DNA from: Croceimicrobium sp965658965
GTDB lineage: Bacteria > Bacteroidota > Bacteroidia > Flavobacteriales > Schleiferiaceae
Direction: 5' to 3'
NCBI GenBank assembly: GCA_965658965.1
Contig: CBFHVV010000039.1
Span: 1-25,375 of the forward strand
Length of the DNA: 25,375 nucleotides
In this document: positions 15,001 through 23,693 of the stretch, piece after piece
How the letters are laid out: every line of letters starts with the position of its first letter
Position numbering within the stretch: position 1 is the stretch's first letter
Translations under genes and position numbers: made by a program
The notes under the pieces: model-generated
Database searches by the model: none
Seen by the model: only the letters and a program-made list of their open reading frames with translations
Told to the model about the DNA's origin: nothing

Positions 15001-18000
15001 ATGGCCCAAGAAAACCAAGAAGTAAATATTGAAATAGGCAGTTACGAAGTAATTCGCGACCGCTTGCGCAATCACTCTAAGGACCTGCAAGAGCGACTGA
15101 AAAACCTTAACGTCGCCCGTAAATCAGTGTTTGGAGCCACCGAAACTAAACTTAAGGCCACCGAAAGGATAAACACCGAAAACAACTGTTTAGCCCGTGA
15201 CATTATTCCAATCGGTGATAATTACTTCTGGTTCGGCTATAATGTGCATATGGGGCTAAAAAGCGAAACCCATGTGAGTGACGTTTTTAGCACTTACTAT
15301 TTTCAGGAAGAAAGCCAAAACTTTAAACCTTGCGATTCTGACTTACTTAAGGAGGAACAGTTTTTAATTGACTTCGCTAACCTTTATCAATATTACCGCG
15401 AAACCCATTTTAGCAAATTCGCCCGCATTGGCAATGCCATTTTTATGGTTTTTCAAGTGGGTAAAACCCTCGATGATGTAAAAACTTTTAAGTGGACCCT
15501 AGTTGATGGCAAATATCAATATGCTGGTAACCGCAGCGATCATGAATTTAAATACCCCAGCCAACATGAGTTTAAATGGAATAAGGTAACACGCGACATG
15601 CACCGCAAAGGCCGCCATCCACATATATCCATTGAGGACCGTGTATTTATAGAGACTACTGGTGGCGATTTAACCCTTAAAATTGAGGATAATACTGATA
15701 CTGGAAAAGGAATTTACAGTGAAGCGGTTGAAGAGAAAGACCAAACCTTAGATGATGCGGAAATTTATTTTGCCATCATTGACAATCTGATTGCGCTTAA
15801 AGTAAAACCGTATCAAGAAAAAAACTTTCGCTATTTAGTTTATAACGAGAAAATTCAGGCTTGCACTAGAATGGATGCCCTAGAAGACTCCTGTGTATTG
15901 TTACCCGACAACCAAGGTGTAATTTTCGCAAAGGGTTACTACATTCAAACGGGAGAGGTAAAACTCTTCGATATTCAATTGAACAACATGCTCTTTGAGC
16001 GTAAGATTGCTTCCCAAAACGGAGAAGACTATCTGTATGTTTTCTATCAGCCGGAGAGCGGTATTTACATACTGCTGAACTACAATATAATTGAACAAAA
16101 GGTTAGCACCCCTATAATTTGCAGCGGATACACCCTATTTGAAAGTGGAGAATTAATTTTCTTTAAAGCAGAAGAGGAGCAAAAACGTGTGCATCTTATT
16201 CAAATTTGGCAAACACCCTTCTACTCTCCGAATCGAGTGGTGGAAGCAGAAAATGATTCTTATATCTACAAAATTGGCAATAAAGAGATTGTGCGCTTTA
16301 TGAGTGAGTGTAGTGAGATCATAAAGCTGATTGGAAAGGACGATCGTTATGCAAATCTTTACCTGGACCTAAGCAAGCAAAGCAGTAATATTTTGGATAG
16401 TTACCATTGGATTGGACATGAAGAAGTTGCACAAATTTCGACGCCTATCCATGAAATAAAAAAAACTGCAAGTGCGGCGATTGATGAGTACGAGAAAGTT
16501 CTAAATATAAAAGCACATACCGCCGAGGAAAGCCAAACTACAATTACCGCAGCAGAAAAAGTAATTTCAAAAGTTAAGAATAGCCAAGCCAAAAGCATAG
16601 ATGAATATGTAAATCGCTTAGCTCTACTAAGAGAAAATAAGGGACGCATAGTAGGACTAAAAGACCTACGCTATGCCAACCTTGAAAGAATTGAAGCAGT
16701 AGAATCAGAGCTAGGGGAAGCTAATGATCAGTTATCAAAGGCAACACTTAGTTTCCTCTTGCGCAAGGAAGCGCTTCAGCCTTATGAATTAAAAACAGAA
16801 AAACTTAAGAAAGATCTTGCCGAAGCAAAAAAGGTCACCGAGCTCAATCGTCTCGCTGAGGAGATTGTAAAGATATCGGCCGAATTAGACCTTCTAATCG
16901 AGATTGTGGGCAATCTAAAAATAGACGACGCAACGCAATCAGTCAAGATTATTGATGCGATATCCACACTATACGCGCAGTTTAATCGCATCAGTGCCCA
17001 ACTGAAAAACCGTAAAAAAGAACTTTTAAATAAGGAAGGAGAGGCAGAGTTTAAAGCGCAAATAAAATTAATAAACCAAGGCTTAACCAATTACTTAAAC
17101 TTAGCCGATACCGCCGAAAAATGCGATGAATACCTTAACAAGCTTATGGTTCAATTGGAAGAACTCGAAGCTAAATTTGCCGCTTTTGATGAGTTTATAG
17201 AGGTGATTGCGGAAAAGCGCGAAGAATTGTACGGTGCATTTGACTCTAAAAAAGTTCAACTCAATGAAGCCTTAAATAAAAGAACCCTCAGTCTGCAAAA
17301 ATCGGCAGGCCGAATAATCAGCGGAATCCAAAAACGACTGGCTAAGCTTAAAAGTGAAAGCGAAATGCGCACCTTTTACGCTAGTGATTTAATGATTGAG
17401 AAGGTACGCGGTTTGGCCAAACAACTGCTTGACTTAGGCGATTCCGTAAAAGCAGACGATATTCTTAGTCAACTAAAATCAAGTTTCGAAGATGCTCTTA
17501 GACAAAGTAAAGACAAGCAGGAGCTCTTTGTAAATGGAGATGATCTTATTAAACTCGGCAAGCACCAGTTTAATGTAAATACACAGGCAATTGACCTCAG
17601 TATTGTTTACAAAGATGAAGATCTGTATTATCACATTAGCGGAACCAATTTTTTCGAACCTCTCCATTCCCAAGCTATTGAAAACACCCGCTCGGTGTGG
17701 GACCAAGGGCTTAAAAGCGAAAACGACCAAGTGTACCGTGGCGAGTACTTAGCCTACCATATTTTTCAGGAAGCCCAAGAAATGAAGCCTGATGCTGAAG
17801 TTAAAAGTTTAGAAGAATTACATCTTTTAACTGATGTTGACTTACAGCAATACGTGCAAATGAAAATGGGCAGCAAATATGATGAAGGATACATAAAAGG
17901 GGTTCACGACAAAGACGGAATGCTAATTTTGCGCAGCTTAACAAATTTACATTTTAGCATTGGTTTATTACGCTACAGCAGCGATGCGCGCTGTTTAGCC

Positions 18001-19935
18001 TACTTATTTTGGAATCGTGCAATAGCTAAAGATACTCGCCAAAAGTGGGAAGAGAATATGGATATTATTCGCAGTATCCTAAAAATATTCCCACAGAACA
18101 AAAGCTTTGTAAACAGCATAGCTGAGCTCAAGGCAGATATAAAAAATAGCACGCTAAAGCTAGATTGGATAAACGAAAGAGTAGTAGACGATGCCGCACA
18201 TTATTTATTCCACTTACTGAGCAGAGAGCAAAAACTTGCCTTTTCCATTTCGGCCTGGGAGCTCAGCGAAGCCTTTGAACTACACCTAAAGAAAAACCGC
18301 TGGACCAAACACTACGAGGAATCCTTTAAGAAAGGGAAAGAAAAAAATGAAAAGAGTTTTCTTATCATCTTATCTTGGCTTAAAGCCTACCAAAATGGAA
18401 GAGAAGGAAAATCCTACACAGAAGAAATAATGCGCGAGGCAAGTGTATTATTAATGGATAAAACGCTTGCGCTAGATGAGAATCAAAAGTTAATTCTTAC
18501 TGCGACCATCGAAGGCTTAGAGGGAGAACATAATACCATAGAAAAAGGGAAACTCAAGCTACACTACCCGCATTTTATGGAGAAACTGTTCCATTTTGAA
18601 AGCGAAACGGTACAAAAATTCACACATTTCCAAAGCTTAAAGAAGGACCTGCTGCATCAACAGAAGAACGAACTTCGCTTAGAGAATTTTCAACCCAAGG
18701 TTATGAGCTCCTTTGTACGTAACCAATTATTAGATGAAGTATATCTTCCGCTAATTGGCGATAATTTAGCTAAGCAAATGGGAGCCGCAGGAGCTAATAA
18801 GCGCACCGACCTAATGGGGATGCTTTTACTTATATCTCCACCGGGCTATGGTAAAACCACTTTAATGGAATATATCGCTAATCGCTTGGGTTTAGTTTTT
18901 ATGAAAATAAATGGCCCCGCCATTGGCCACGAAGTAACCGCAATAGACCCTAGTGTAGCGCCAAACTCTGCCGCAAGAGAAGAGCTCGAAAAACTAAACC
19001 TCGCCTTTGAAATGGGAGATAATGTGATGATATACATCGATGATATACAACACTGTAACCCTGCCTTTCTTCAAAAATTCATCTCTCTATGTGACGCTCA
19101 GCGAAAAATTGAAGGCATCTACAAAGGTGTGAGCAAAACTTATGATTTACGCGGACGTAAGGTGGCCGTAGTAATGGCGGGTAATCCTTATACCGAAAGC
19201 GGTGATAAATTTCAGATACCTGATATGCTTTCAAACCGGGCGGATATTTACAACCTTGGCGATATTATTGGCGGTAATTCCGAAGCATTTGAAAATAGCT
19301 ATCTCGAAAACAGTATCAGCAGCAATCCCAGTATTGCCAAACTAAAAGACCAAAGTTCACAAGATTTTAAGGTTCTATTGCAAGCCATCCAAGCTAAAGA
19401 TACCAGCAAGATTAGTTTAGAAGGAAATCACAGTAGCGAAGAAATTAAAGAATATTTACAGATTTTAGAGAAAATGCTAGCCATTCGCAAAGTGATTCTC
19501 AAAGTCAACAAACAGTATATTCTTTCGGCAGGACAAGCAGAAGAGTATCGCACCGAGCCACCTTTTAAGCTGCAAGGCTCCTATCGGGATATGAATAAAC
19601 TGGTTGAAAAACTTAGCCCAATAATGAATGAGGAGGAGCTAGAAACCCTTATCCTTTCACATTACGAAAATGAATCGCAAAGCTTAAGCTCGGCCGCCGA
19701 GTTTAACTTTTTAAAACTTAAAGAGCTTTTAAATCTGCTAAACGAAGATGAGAAAAAGAGAAAAGAAGAAATTTTGCAGGTTTTTAGCAGACAACAAAGA
19801 ATGAAGAGCTTTGGTGGCAATCAAATGGCGCCGATTATCGATCAAATGTCAAGAATGGGCACCGGCTTAGATGAATTGGTGCAAATATTTAGTCATTATC
19901 AACAAATAAAAAATAAAAACAATGAGTCTATTTAA
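15001..19935 (+). CDS. Giant AAA+ ATPase with N-terminal DUF3686-like and coiled-coil regions
   Basis: The 1644-residue protein is usually labelled 'DNA repair ATPase', a name with no support here. Residues 1-480 are beta-rich (propeller-like by eye, DUF3686-like). Residues about 480-840 form long coiled coil. Residues 840-1230 are mixed and unrecognised. An AAA+ module lies near the C-terminus: Walker A SPPGYGKTT (1279-1287; Lys1285), Walker B VMIYIDD (1342-1348, Asp1347/Asp1348 where many AAA+ have Asp-Glu), sensor 1 in MAGNPYTES (Asn1395) and a candidate arginine finger Arg1413 in LSNRADI. The P-loop resembles MoxR-type ATPases. Its start follows a strong terminator, and no good promoter is visible in the 34-bp gap. 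Its end overlaps the next gene by 14 bp. A remodelling motor acting on the PspA/flotillin assembly is the inference. Confidence 0.8.
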   Translation: MAQENQEVNIEIGSYEVIRDRLRNHSKDLQERLKNLNVARKSVFGATETKLKATERINTENNCLARDIIPIGDNYFWFGYNVHMGLKSETHVSDVFSTYYFQEESQNFKPCDSDLLKEEQFLIDFANLYQYYRETHFSKFARIGNAIFMVFQVGKTLDDVKTFKWTLVDGKYQYAGNRSDHEFKYPSQHEFKWNKVTRDMHRKGRHPHISIEDRVFIETTGGDLTLKIEDNTDTGKGIYSEAVEEKDQTLDDAEIYFAIIDNLIALKVKPYQEKNFRYLVYNEKIQACTRMDALEDSCVLLPDNQGVIFAKGYYIQTGEVKLFDIQLNNMLFERKIASQNGEDYLYVFYQPESGIYILLNYNIIEQKVSTPIICSGYTLFESGELIFFKAEEEQKRVHLIQIWQTPFYSPNRVVEAENDSYIYKIGNKEIVRFMSECSEIIKLIGKDDRYANLYLDLSKQSSNILDSYHWIGHEEVAQISTPIHEIKKTASAAIDEYEKVLNIKAHTAEESQTTITAAEKVISKVKNSQAKSIDEYVNRLALLRENKGRIVGLKDLRYANLERIEAVESELGEANDQLSKATLSFLLRKEALQPYELKTEKLKKDLAEAKKVTELNRLAEEIVKISAELDLLIEIVGNLKIDDATQSVKIIDAISTLYAQFNRISAQLKNRKKELLNKEGEAEFKAQIKLINQGLTNYLNLADTAEKCDEYLNKLMVQLEELEAKFAAFDEFIEVIAEKREELYGAFDSKKVQLNEALNKRTLSLQKSAGRIISGIQKRLAKLKSESEMRTFYASDLMIEKVRGLAKQLLDLGDSVKADDILSQLKSSFEDALRQSKDKQELFVNGDDLIKLGKHQFNVNTQAIDLSIVYKDEDLYYHISGTNFFEPLHSQAIENTRSVWDQGLKSENDQVYRGEYLAYHIFQEAQEMKPDAEVKSLEELHLLTDVDLQQYVQMKMGSKYDEGYIKGVHDKDGMLILRSLTNLHFSIGLLRYSSDARCLAYLFWNRAIAKDTRQKWEENMDIIRSILKIFPQNKSFVNSIAELKADIKNSTLKLDWINERVVDDAAHYLFHLLSREQKLAFSISAWELSEAFELHLKKNRWTKHYEESFKKGKEKNEKSFLIILSWLKAYQNGREGKSYTEEIMREASVLLMDKTLALDENQKLILTATIEGLEGEHNTIEKGKLKLHYPHFMEKLFHFESETVQKFTHFQSLKKDLLHQQKNELRLENFQPKVMSSFVRNQLLDEVYLPLIGDNLAKQMGAAGANKRTDLMGMLLLISPPGYGKTTLMEYIANRLGLVFMKINGPAIGHEVTAIDPSVAPNSAAREELEKLNLAFEMGDNVMIYIDDIQHCNPAFLQKFISLCDAQRKIEGIYKGVSKTYDLRGRKVAVVMAGNPYTESGDKFQIPDMLSNRADIYNLGDIIGGNSEAFENSYLENSISSNPSIAKLKDQSSQDFKVLLQAIQAKDTSKISLEGNHSSEEIKEYLQILEKMLAIRKVILKVNKQYILSAGQAEEYRTEPPFKLQGSYRDMNKLVEKLSPIMNEEELETLILSHYENESQSLSSAAEFNFLKLKELLNLLNEDEKKRKEEILQVFSRQQRMKSFGGNQMAPIIDQMSRMGTGLDELVQIFSHYQQIKNKNNESI

Positions 19936-20470
19936 AAACCTATTTGGCAAAAAAGAGGAAGAGCCTAAACCCTTTAGCCGCTCCGTATTAGATTTAGGAA
20001 TGGGTTATATTTTTGAGTACGATCTTAAAACCTGGGAGGTTACAGGAGAATATGAATACGACTGGGGCGACGAGGAATTTAGCAAAGAGTATAAGGTTAG
20101 CGATGGCCAAAATAGCTATTACCTAAGCGTAGAAGAAGACGATGAGATTGAATTAGTTTGGTGCTCCAAAATAAAAATGCGCAAGCTAGGTGAAGGTATT
20201 GCAAAAAGTATTAGTGATGGTGGATCGCCACCTGAGTCTATAGAATACGAGAACCAAACCTATCACTTAGATGAAGAATCGCCTGGTTCTTTTAATGATC
20301 TTACTAAGGGGAAAAATGATGATTGGCAAGAATTTATTGCCTGGGACTACTATAACGAAGATGAAACTTTAAATTTGACCATCGAACAATGGGGAGAACG
20401 ATCTTTTGAAGCTTCATGGGGTAAAGTAATCTCTGAATTCGAAATTTCTGATATTTTACCAAGAAAATAA
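19922..20470 (+). CDS. DUF4178-like protein
   Basis: This is a 182-residue, strongly acidic, beta-rich soluble protein. The segment around residues 27-90 (GYIFEYDLKTWEVTGEYEYD ... YYLSVEEDDEIELVWCSKI) resembles the DUF4178 domain, and a second similar half follows, with YENQTYHLDE and WQEFIAWDYYNED, so the protein may hold two related beta units. DUF4178 proteins are found repeatedly in operons with PspA, DUF350 and polyamine genes, but their activity is unknown. The N-terminal MSLFKNLFGKK is basic and amphipathic and could touch the membrane. The start codon lies inside the end of the ATPase gene (14-bp overlap), so translation is coupled and a physical partnership with the ATPase is plausible. 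The position is that of yjfK (DUF2491) in the E. coli cluster. Confidence 0.65.
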   Translation: MSLFKNLFGKKEEEPKPFSRSVLDLGMGYIFEYDLKTWEVTGEYEYDWGDEEFSKEYKVSDGQNSYYLSVEEDDEIELVWCSKIKMRKLGEGIAKSISDGGSPPESIEYENQTYHLDEESPGSFNDLTKGKNDDWQEFIAWDYYNEDETLNLTIEQWGERSFEASWGKVISEFEISDILPRK

Positions 20471-20474
20471 GTTT

Positions 20475-21239
20475 ATGCGTATTTACCAATATATCAGCGT
20501 TTTAATAGGGTTTATCATCATCAGCTCTTGCCAACCAGGCAAACCGCCCTATCAAAAAAAACCTATCGACGATATCGTTAAAAACCTGACGGAAGTTCCT
20601 AATTTCAGCATCATTCTTTACGATATGAATTACGATGAAAGTAGTGAGCGATACCTCCATCAATATCGAATTTTAAAAGAAGATACTTTTCAAGATACTT
20701 TAGTTTCAGAAACTACCGACTGGCTGCAGGTTAGCGATACCTACTTTAATAGTAATATCGACAATATGGGAATGGCTCTCATTACCAAAACCGACGGTAA
20801 ACTAGAAAAGAAAGTGGCACCACCAGGTTATAATAATTATGTAGGTAACGAAAAATATGGAAACTGGCGACAAGGGTCGGACGGCACAAGTTTTTGGGAG
20901 TTTTATGGCAAATATGCCATGCTGCGTTCGGTCTTAGGCTATGGCATGTCGCCCATTTACCGCGGTGGCTGGAACGACTATCGCCGTAATTACTATCCTT
21001 CAGGGCGTACCTACTATGGTAATAGTGCCAATGGAGGAACACGTTTTGGCACTAATGGCAGCCACACAAATAACCGTAGTAGCCGCTCAACCTGGAATAG
21101 CAAGCCCACTACATTTAAGCAAAATGTCCGCAGTAAGGTGCAGCGCAGTAGCAGCCGTACCAGCAGAAGAAGCCGTTCATCATCGCGCTATCGCAGTAAC
21201 TCAAGTAGCCGAGGACGTGGTTTTGGAGGGGGTAAATAA
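20475..21239 (+). CDS. Lipoprotein with an Arg/Ser-rich C-terminal tail
   Basis: The 254-residue protein has a type II signal (hydrophobic residues 7-18 and IISSC with Cys19 as the lipidated residue). After it come a globular region rich in Tyr, Asp and Asn (about 35-150), a Gly/Asn/Tyr/Arg-rich linker, and a tail whose last 36 residues hold 12 Arg/Lys and no acidic residue, ending GRGFGGGK. It should sit on the outer leaf of the inner membrane or in the outer membrane with a positively charged tail. I do not recognise the family. By position it matches the lipoprotein yjfM (DUF1190) in the E. coli cluster, which also has a low-complexity tail, but similarity was not tested. It starts 4 bp after the DUF4178 gene and is part of the same operon. 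Confidence 0.65.
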   Translation: MRIYQYISVLIGFIIISSCQPGKPPYQKKPIDDIVKNLTEVPNFSIILYDMNYDESSERYLHQYRILKEDTFQDTLVSETTDWLQVSDTYFNSNIDNMGMALITKTDGKLEKKVAPPGYNNYVGNEKYGNWRQGSDGTSFWEFYGKYAMLRSVLGYGMSPIYRGGWNDYRRNYYPSGRTYYGNSANGGTRFGTNGSHTNNRSSRSTWNSKPTTFKQNVRSKVQRSSSRTSRRSRSSSRYRSNSSSRGRGFGGGK

Positions 21240-21260
21240 TTAAGCAAAATTAATAGCAAT

Positions 21261-22142
21261 ATGACAACCGAACTAGTAGCAAACGAATGGCTAAATTCCT
21301 TTTTGCTTTTTATTATCTACTTAAGCAGCTCCTTAATCTTACTCTTTATTGGAAAGCTCGCTTTTAAACTAAGGAAAAATAAAATTGACTTTAATAATGA
21401 GTTAGTTGAGAAGGACAATCTCGCTTTTAGCTTTGCGTATGTAGGCTATTTTGCAGGCCTAATCCTAGCCGTTGGCAGTGCTATTTATGGCGATTCCAAT
21501 GGCCTTTTAGTAGACCTAGTAGACATGGCGCTTTTTGGCATTTTAGCCATTATTCTGCTTAACCTATCTTCTACCATAATCGATAAGATTACACTTTCTA
21601 AATTTTCAATTTGGAAGGAGATTATTGATGACCGCAATGCGGGTATGGGCATTATTGAAGGTGCCAACTATCTGGGCTCGGGCTTAATTATTTTTGGGGC
21701 CATTACGGGCGAAAGCGGTAATTTACAATTTGGCATTTACACTGCCCTACTCTACTGGGTTTTAGGCCAAGCCTTGATTTTAGTAAGTACAGCCCTTTAT
21801 AATCGGATGGTCTCTTACAATATCCATAAAGAAATTGAGAAAGATAATGTTGCAGCGGGAATCGCTTATGCCGGTTTAATCATTGCTATGGCCAACTTAA
21901 TTCGCAACGGCCTTATGGGCAATTTTGATAATTGGGTAGACACGCTTTTAGAAGTGGGCTACGAAGCAGGCATTGGAATTATTGTTTTACCGCTTATTCG
22001 CACTTTGGTAGATAAGATATTATTACCGGGACAAAAATTAAGTGATGAAATCGCCAATCAAGAAACCCCTAATTCTGGGGCAGCATTAGTTGAAGCCCTA
22101 GGCTATATTGGTGGATCCATGCTCATAATTTGGTGTATCTAA
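21261..22142 (+). CDS. Tandem DUF350 (YjfL-like) integral membrane protein
   Basis: The 293-residue protein has about eight membrane helices arranged as two similar four-helix units. Each unit has the DUF350 pattern: the first from VEKDNLAFSFAYVGYFAGL, the second from IEKDNVAAGIAYAGLIIAM, each followed by the next helices and a ...GYEAGIGIIV/ALFGILAIIL-type helix, then a TLVDKI/TIIDKI turn. E. coli YjfL is about 130 residues and has one unit, so this is a duplication-fusion. DUF350 proteins have no proven activity; a channel or small-cation transporter role is a guess from topology and neighbours. The spermidine synthase gene starts two bases after its stop, implying tight coupling between this protein and polyamine production. 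Confidence 0.8.
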   Translation: MTTELVANEWLNSFLLFIIYLSSSLILLFIGKLAFKLRKNKIDFNNELVEKDNLAFSFAYVGYFAGLILAVGSAIYGDSNGLLVDLVDMALFGILAIILLNLSSTIIDKITLSKFSIWKEIIDDRNAGMGIIEGANYLGSGLIIFGAITGESGNLQFGIYTALLYWVLGQALILVSTALYNRMVSYNIHKEIEKDNVAAGIAYAGLIIAMANLIRNGLMGNFDNWVDTLLEVGYEAGIGIIVLPLIRTLVDKILLPGQKLSDEIANQETPNSGAALVEALGYIGGSMLIIWCI

Positions 22143-22143
22143 T

Positions 22144-23688
22144 TTGAAACTTTCCCGCTCTCCCGTTTTAAAGCTAGCCCTTTTTGCTACCGGATTATCA
22201 GGTATTGTTGCTGAGTATATCTTGTCTACTCTTGCCACATACTTTATTGGCGACTCAGCTACCCAATGGTCCCTAATCGTTTCGGTAATGCTTTTTTCCA
22301 TGGGTTTAGGCAGTCGGTTTAGTAAATATTTCAACAAAAACCTCCTGCTTAAATTTATTGCAATTGAGTTCACTCTAAGCATTCTGGTTTCCTTTGCTAG
22401 TCTATTTGCCTACACTGCTGCGGGCTATACGGAATATGTAGGTTTTATTATATACGGCTTAAGCATCCTCATCGGTATCCTCATTGGCCTCGAAATTCCA
22501 TTAGTGATTCGTTTAAACGAGGAGTTTGAATCCTTACGCATCAATGTAGCGAGTGTAATGGAGAAAGATTATTTGGGCTCGCTCGTGGGCGGTTTATTTT
22601 TTGCCTTTGTGGGCTTACCCATCTTAGGTTTAACCTACACCCCTTTTATACTTGGCCTAGTAAATTTTGTGGTTGCTATTTTATTGTTTTTAGTAATTAA
22701 AGGTGGAATTACAAAACAAGCCCGAGCACTGATTTCAATTAGCGGTATAGCGGTGCTAGCAATGATTAGTATGGGAGCCTATTATGCCAAACCCATTGTG
22801 CTACAAGGCGAACAGGCGCGCTACAAGGATAAGGTTGTATTTGAAAAACAAAGCAAGTATCAACGTATTGTTATCACGCAATGGAAAAACGATTACTGGC
22901 TTTACATTAATGGTAACCAGCAACTTAGCACCATAGATGAGGACAAATATCACGAACCACTCATTCACCCTGCCTTAAATATTATTAAAGAACGGAAGCA
23001 CATTTTGGTGTTAGGCGGAGGCGACGGTTGCGCCGTACGTGAAATCTTAAAATACCCAGACGTGGAAAAAATCACTTTGGTAGATTTGGATTCCGTTATG
23101 ACCAATTTAGGGAAATACAATCCTATTTTAAGAGAGCTTAACCAAAATGCCTTTCATCATCCTAAAGTAGAAATAATCAATACCGATGCCTTCAATTATA
23201 TGGAAAGAGGAAAGGATTACTACGACGCCATTATTGTAGATTTACCCGATCCTCGCTCTATAGAATTAAACCGATTATACACCTTACAATTTTACCAACT
23301 TTGCCAGATAAAACTAAAAAGACACGGTGTTTTACTCACTCAAGCAGGCAGCCCTTATTACGCTACTAAAGCCTTTTTGTGTATCGACAAAACCATGGCA
23401 AAGGCAGGCTTCACTACCCAAAAAATGCACAATCAGGTGATTACTTTAGGCGAATGGGGCTGGGTAATGGGGCTAAAGTCTTGGCCAGAGCATGAAGATT
23501 TAAAAAATGCTTTACAGCGGATGGACTTTGAGGTTGCTACCCGGTGGTTAAACCAAGATGCGATGTTAATGATGTGCAATTTCGGCAAGAATATTTACGA
23601 ATATAGCGGCGACAGTATTGCAATTAACCAAATCCAGAATCCGGTACTATACCGTTATTATCTGAAAGGTAATTGGGATTTATACTAA
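22144..23688 (+). CDS. speE: Membrane-embedded polyamine aminopropyltransferase (spermidine synthase-like)
   Basis: The 514-residue protein has an N-terminal half with about seven membrane helices (FATGLSGIVAEYILSTL onward) and a C-terminal SpeE-type Rossmann domain. It would transfer an aminopropyl group from decarboxylated AdoMet to a diamine. Active-site marks are YHE (in DEDKYHEPLIH), GGGDG (291-295), Asp314 in LVDLD (decarboxylated AdoMet ribose binding), DAFNY and DLPDP (366-370), all as in spermidine synthases. The start is TTG at 22144, two bases after the DUF350 stop. The first ATG, about 50 codons in, would cut into the second helix, so TTG is preferred. SpeE with a membrane half is a known variant of uncertain role. 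It is followed by the AdoMet decarboxylase gene, whose product supplies its co-substrate. Confidence 0.85.
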   Translation: MKLSRSPVLKLALFATGLSGIVAEYILSTLATYFIGDSATQWSLIVSVMLFSMGLGSRFSKYFNKNLLLKFIAIEFTLSILVSFASLFAYTAAGYTEYVGFIIYGLSILIGILIGLEIPLVIRLNEEFESLRINVASVMEKDYLGSLVGGLFFAFVGLPILGLTYTPFILGLVNFVVAILLFLVIKGGITKQARALISISGIAVLAMISMGAYYAKPIVLQGEQARYKDKVVFEKQSKYQRIVITQWKNDYWLYINGNQQLSTIDEDKYHEPLIHPALNIIKERKHILVLGGGDGCAVREILKYPDVEKITLVDLDSVMTNLGKYNPILRELNQNAFHHPKVEIINTDAFNYMERGKDYYDAIIVDLPDPRSIELNRLYTLQFYQLCQIKLKRHGVLLTQAGSPYYATKAFLCIDKTMAKAGFTTQKMHNQVITLGEWGWVMGLKSWPEHEDLKNALQRMDFEVATRWLNQDAMLMMCNFGKNIYEYSGDSIAINQIQNPVLYRYYLKGNWDLY

Positions 23689-23693
23689 GAAAG

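Noticed and set aside
15001..19935. Annotation of the large ATPase as a DNA repair/SMC-type protein because of its coiled coil.
   Set aside because: The nucleotide site is AAA+ (Walker A and B about 60 residues apart, sensor 1 Asn, arginine finger candidate) and lies after the coil in one piece; there is no ABC signature motif and no split head.
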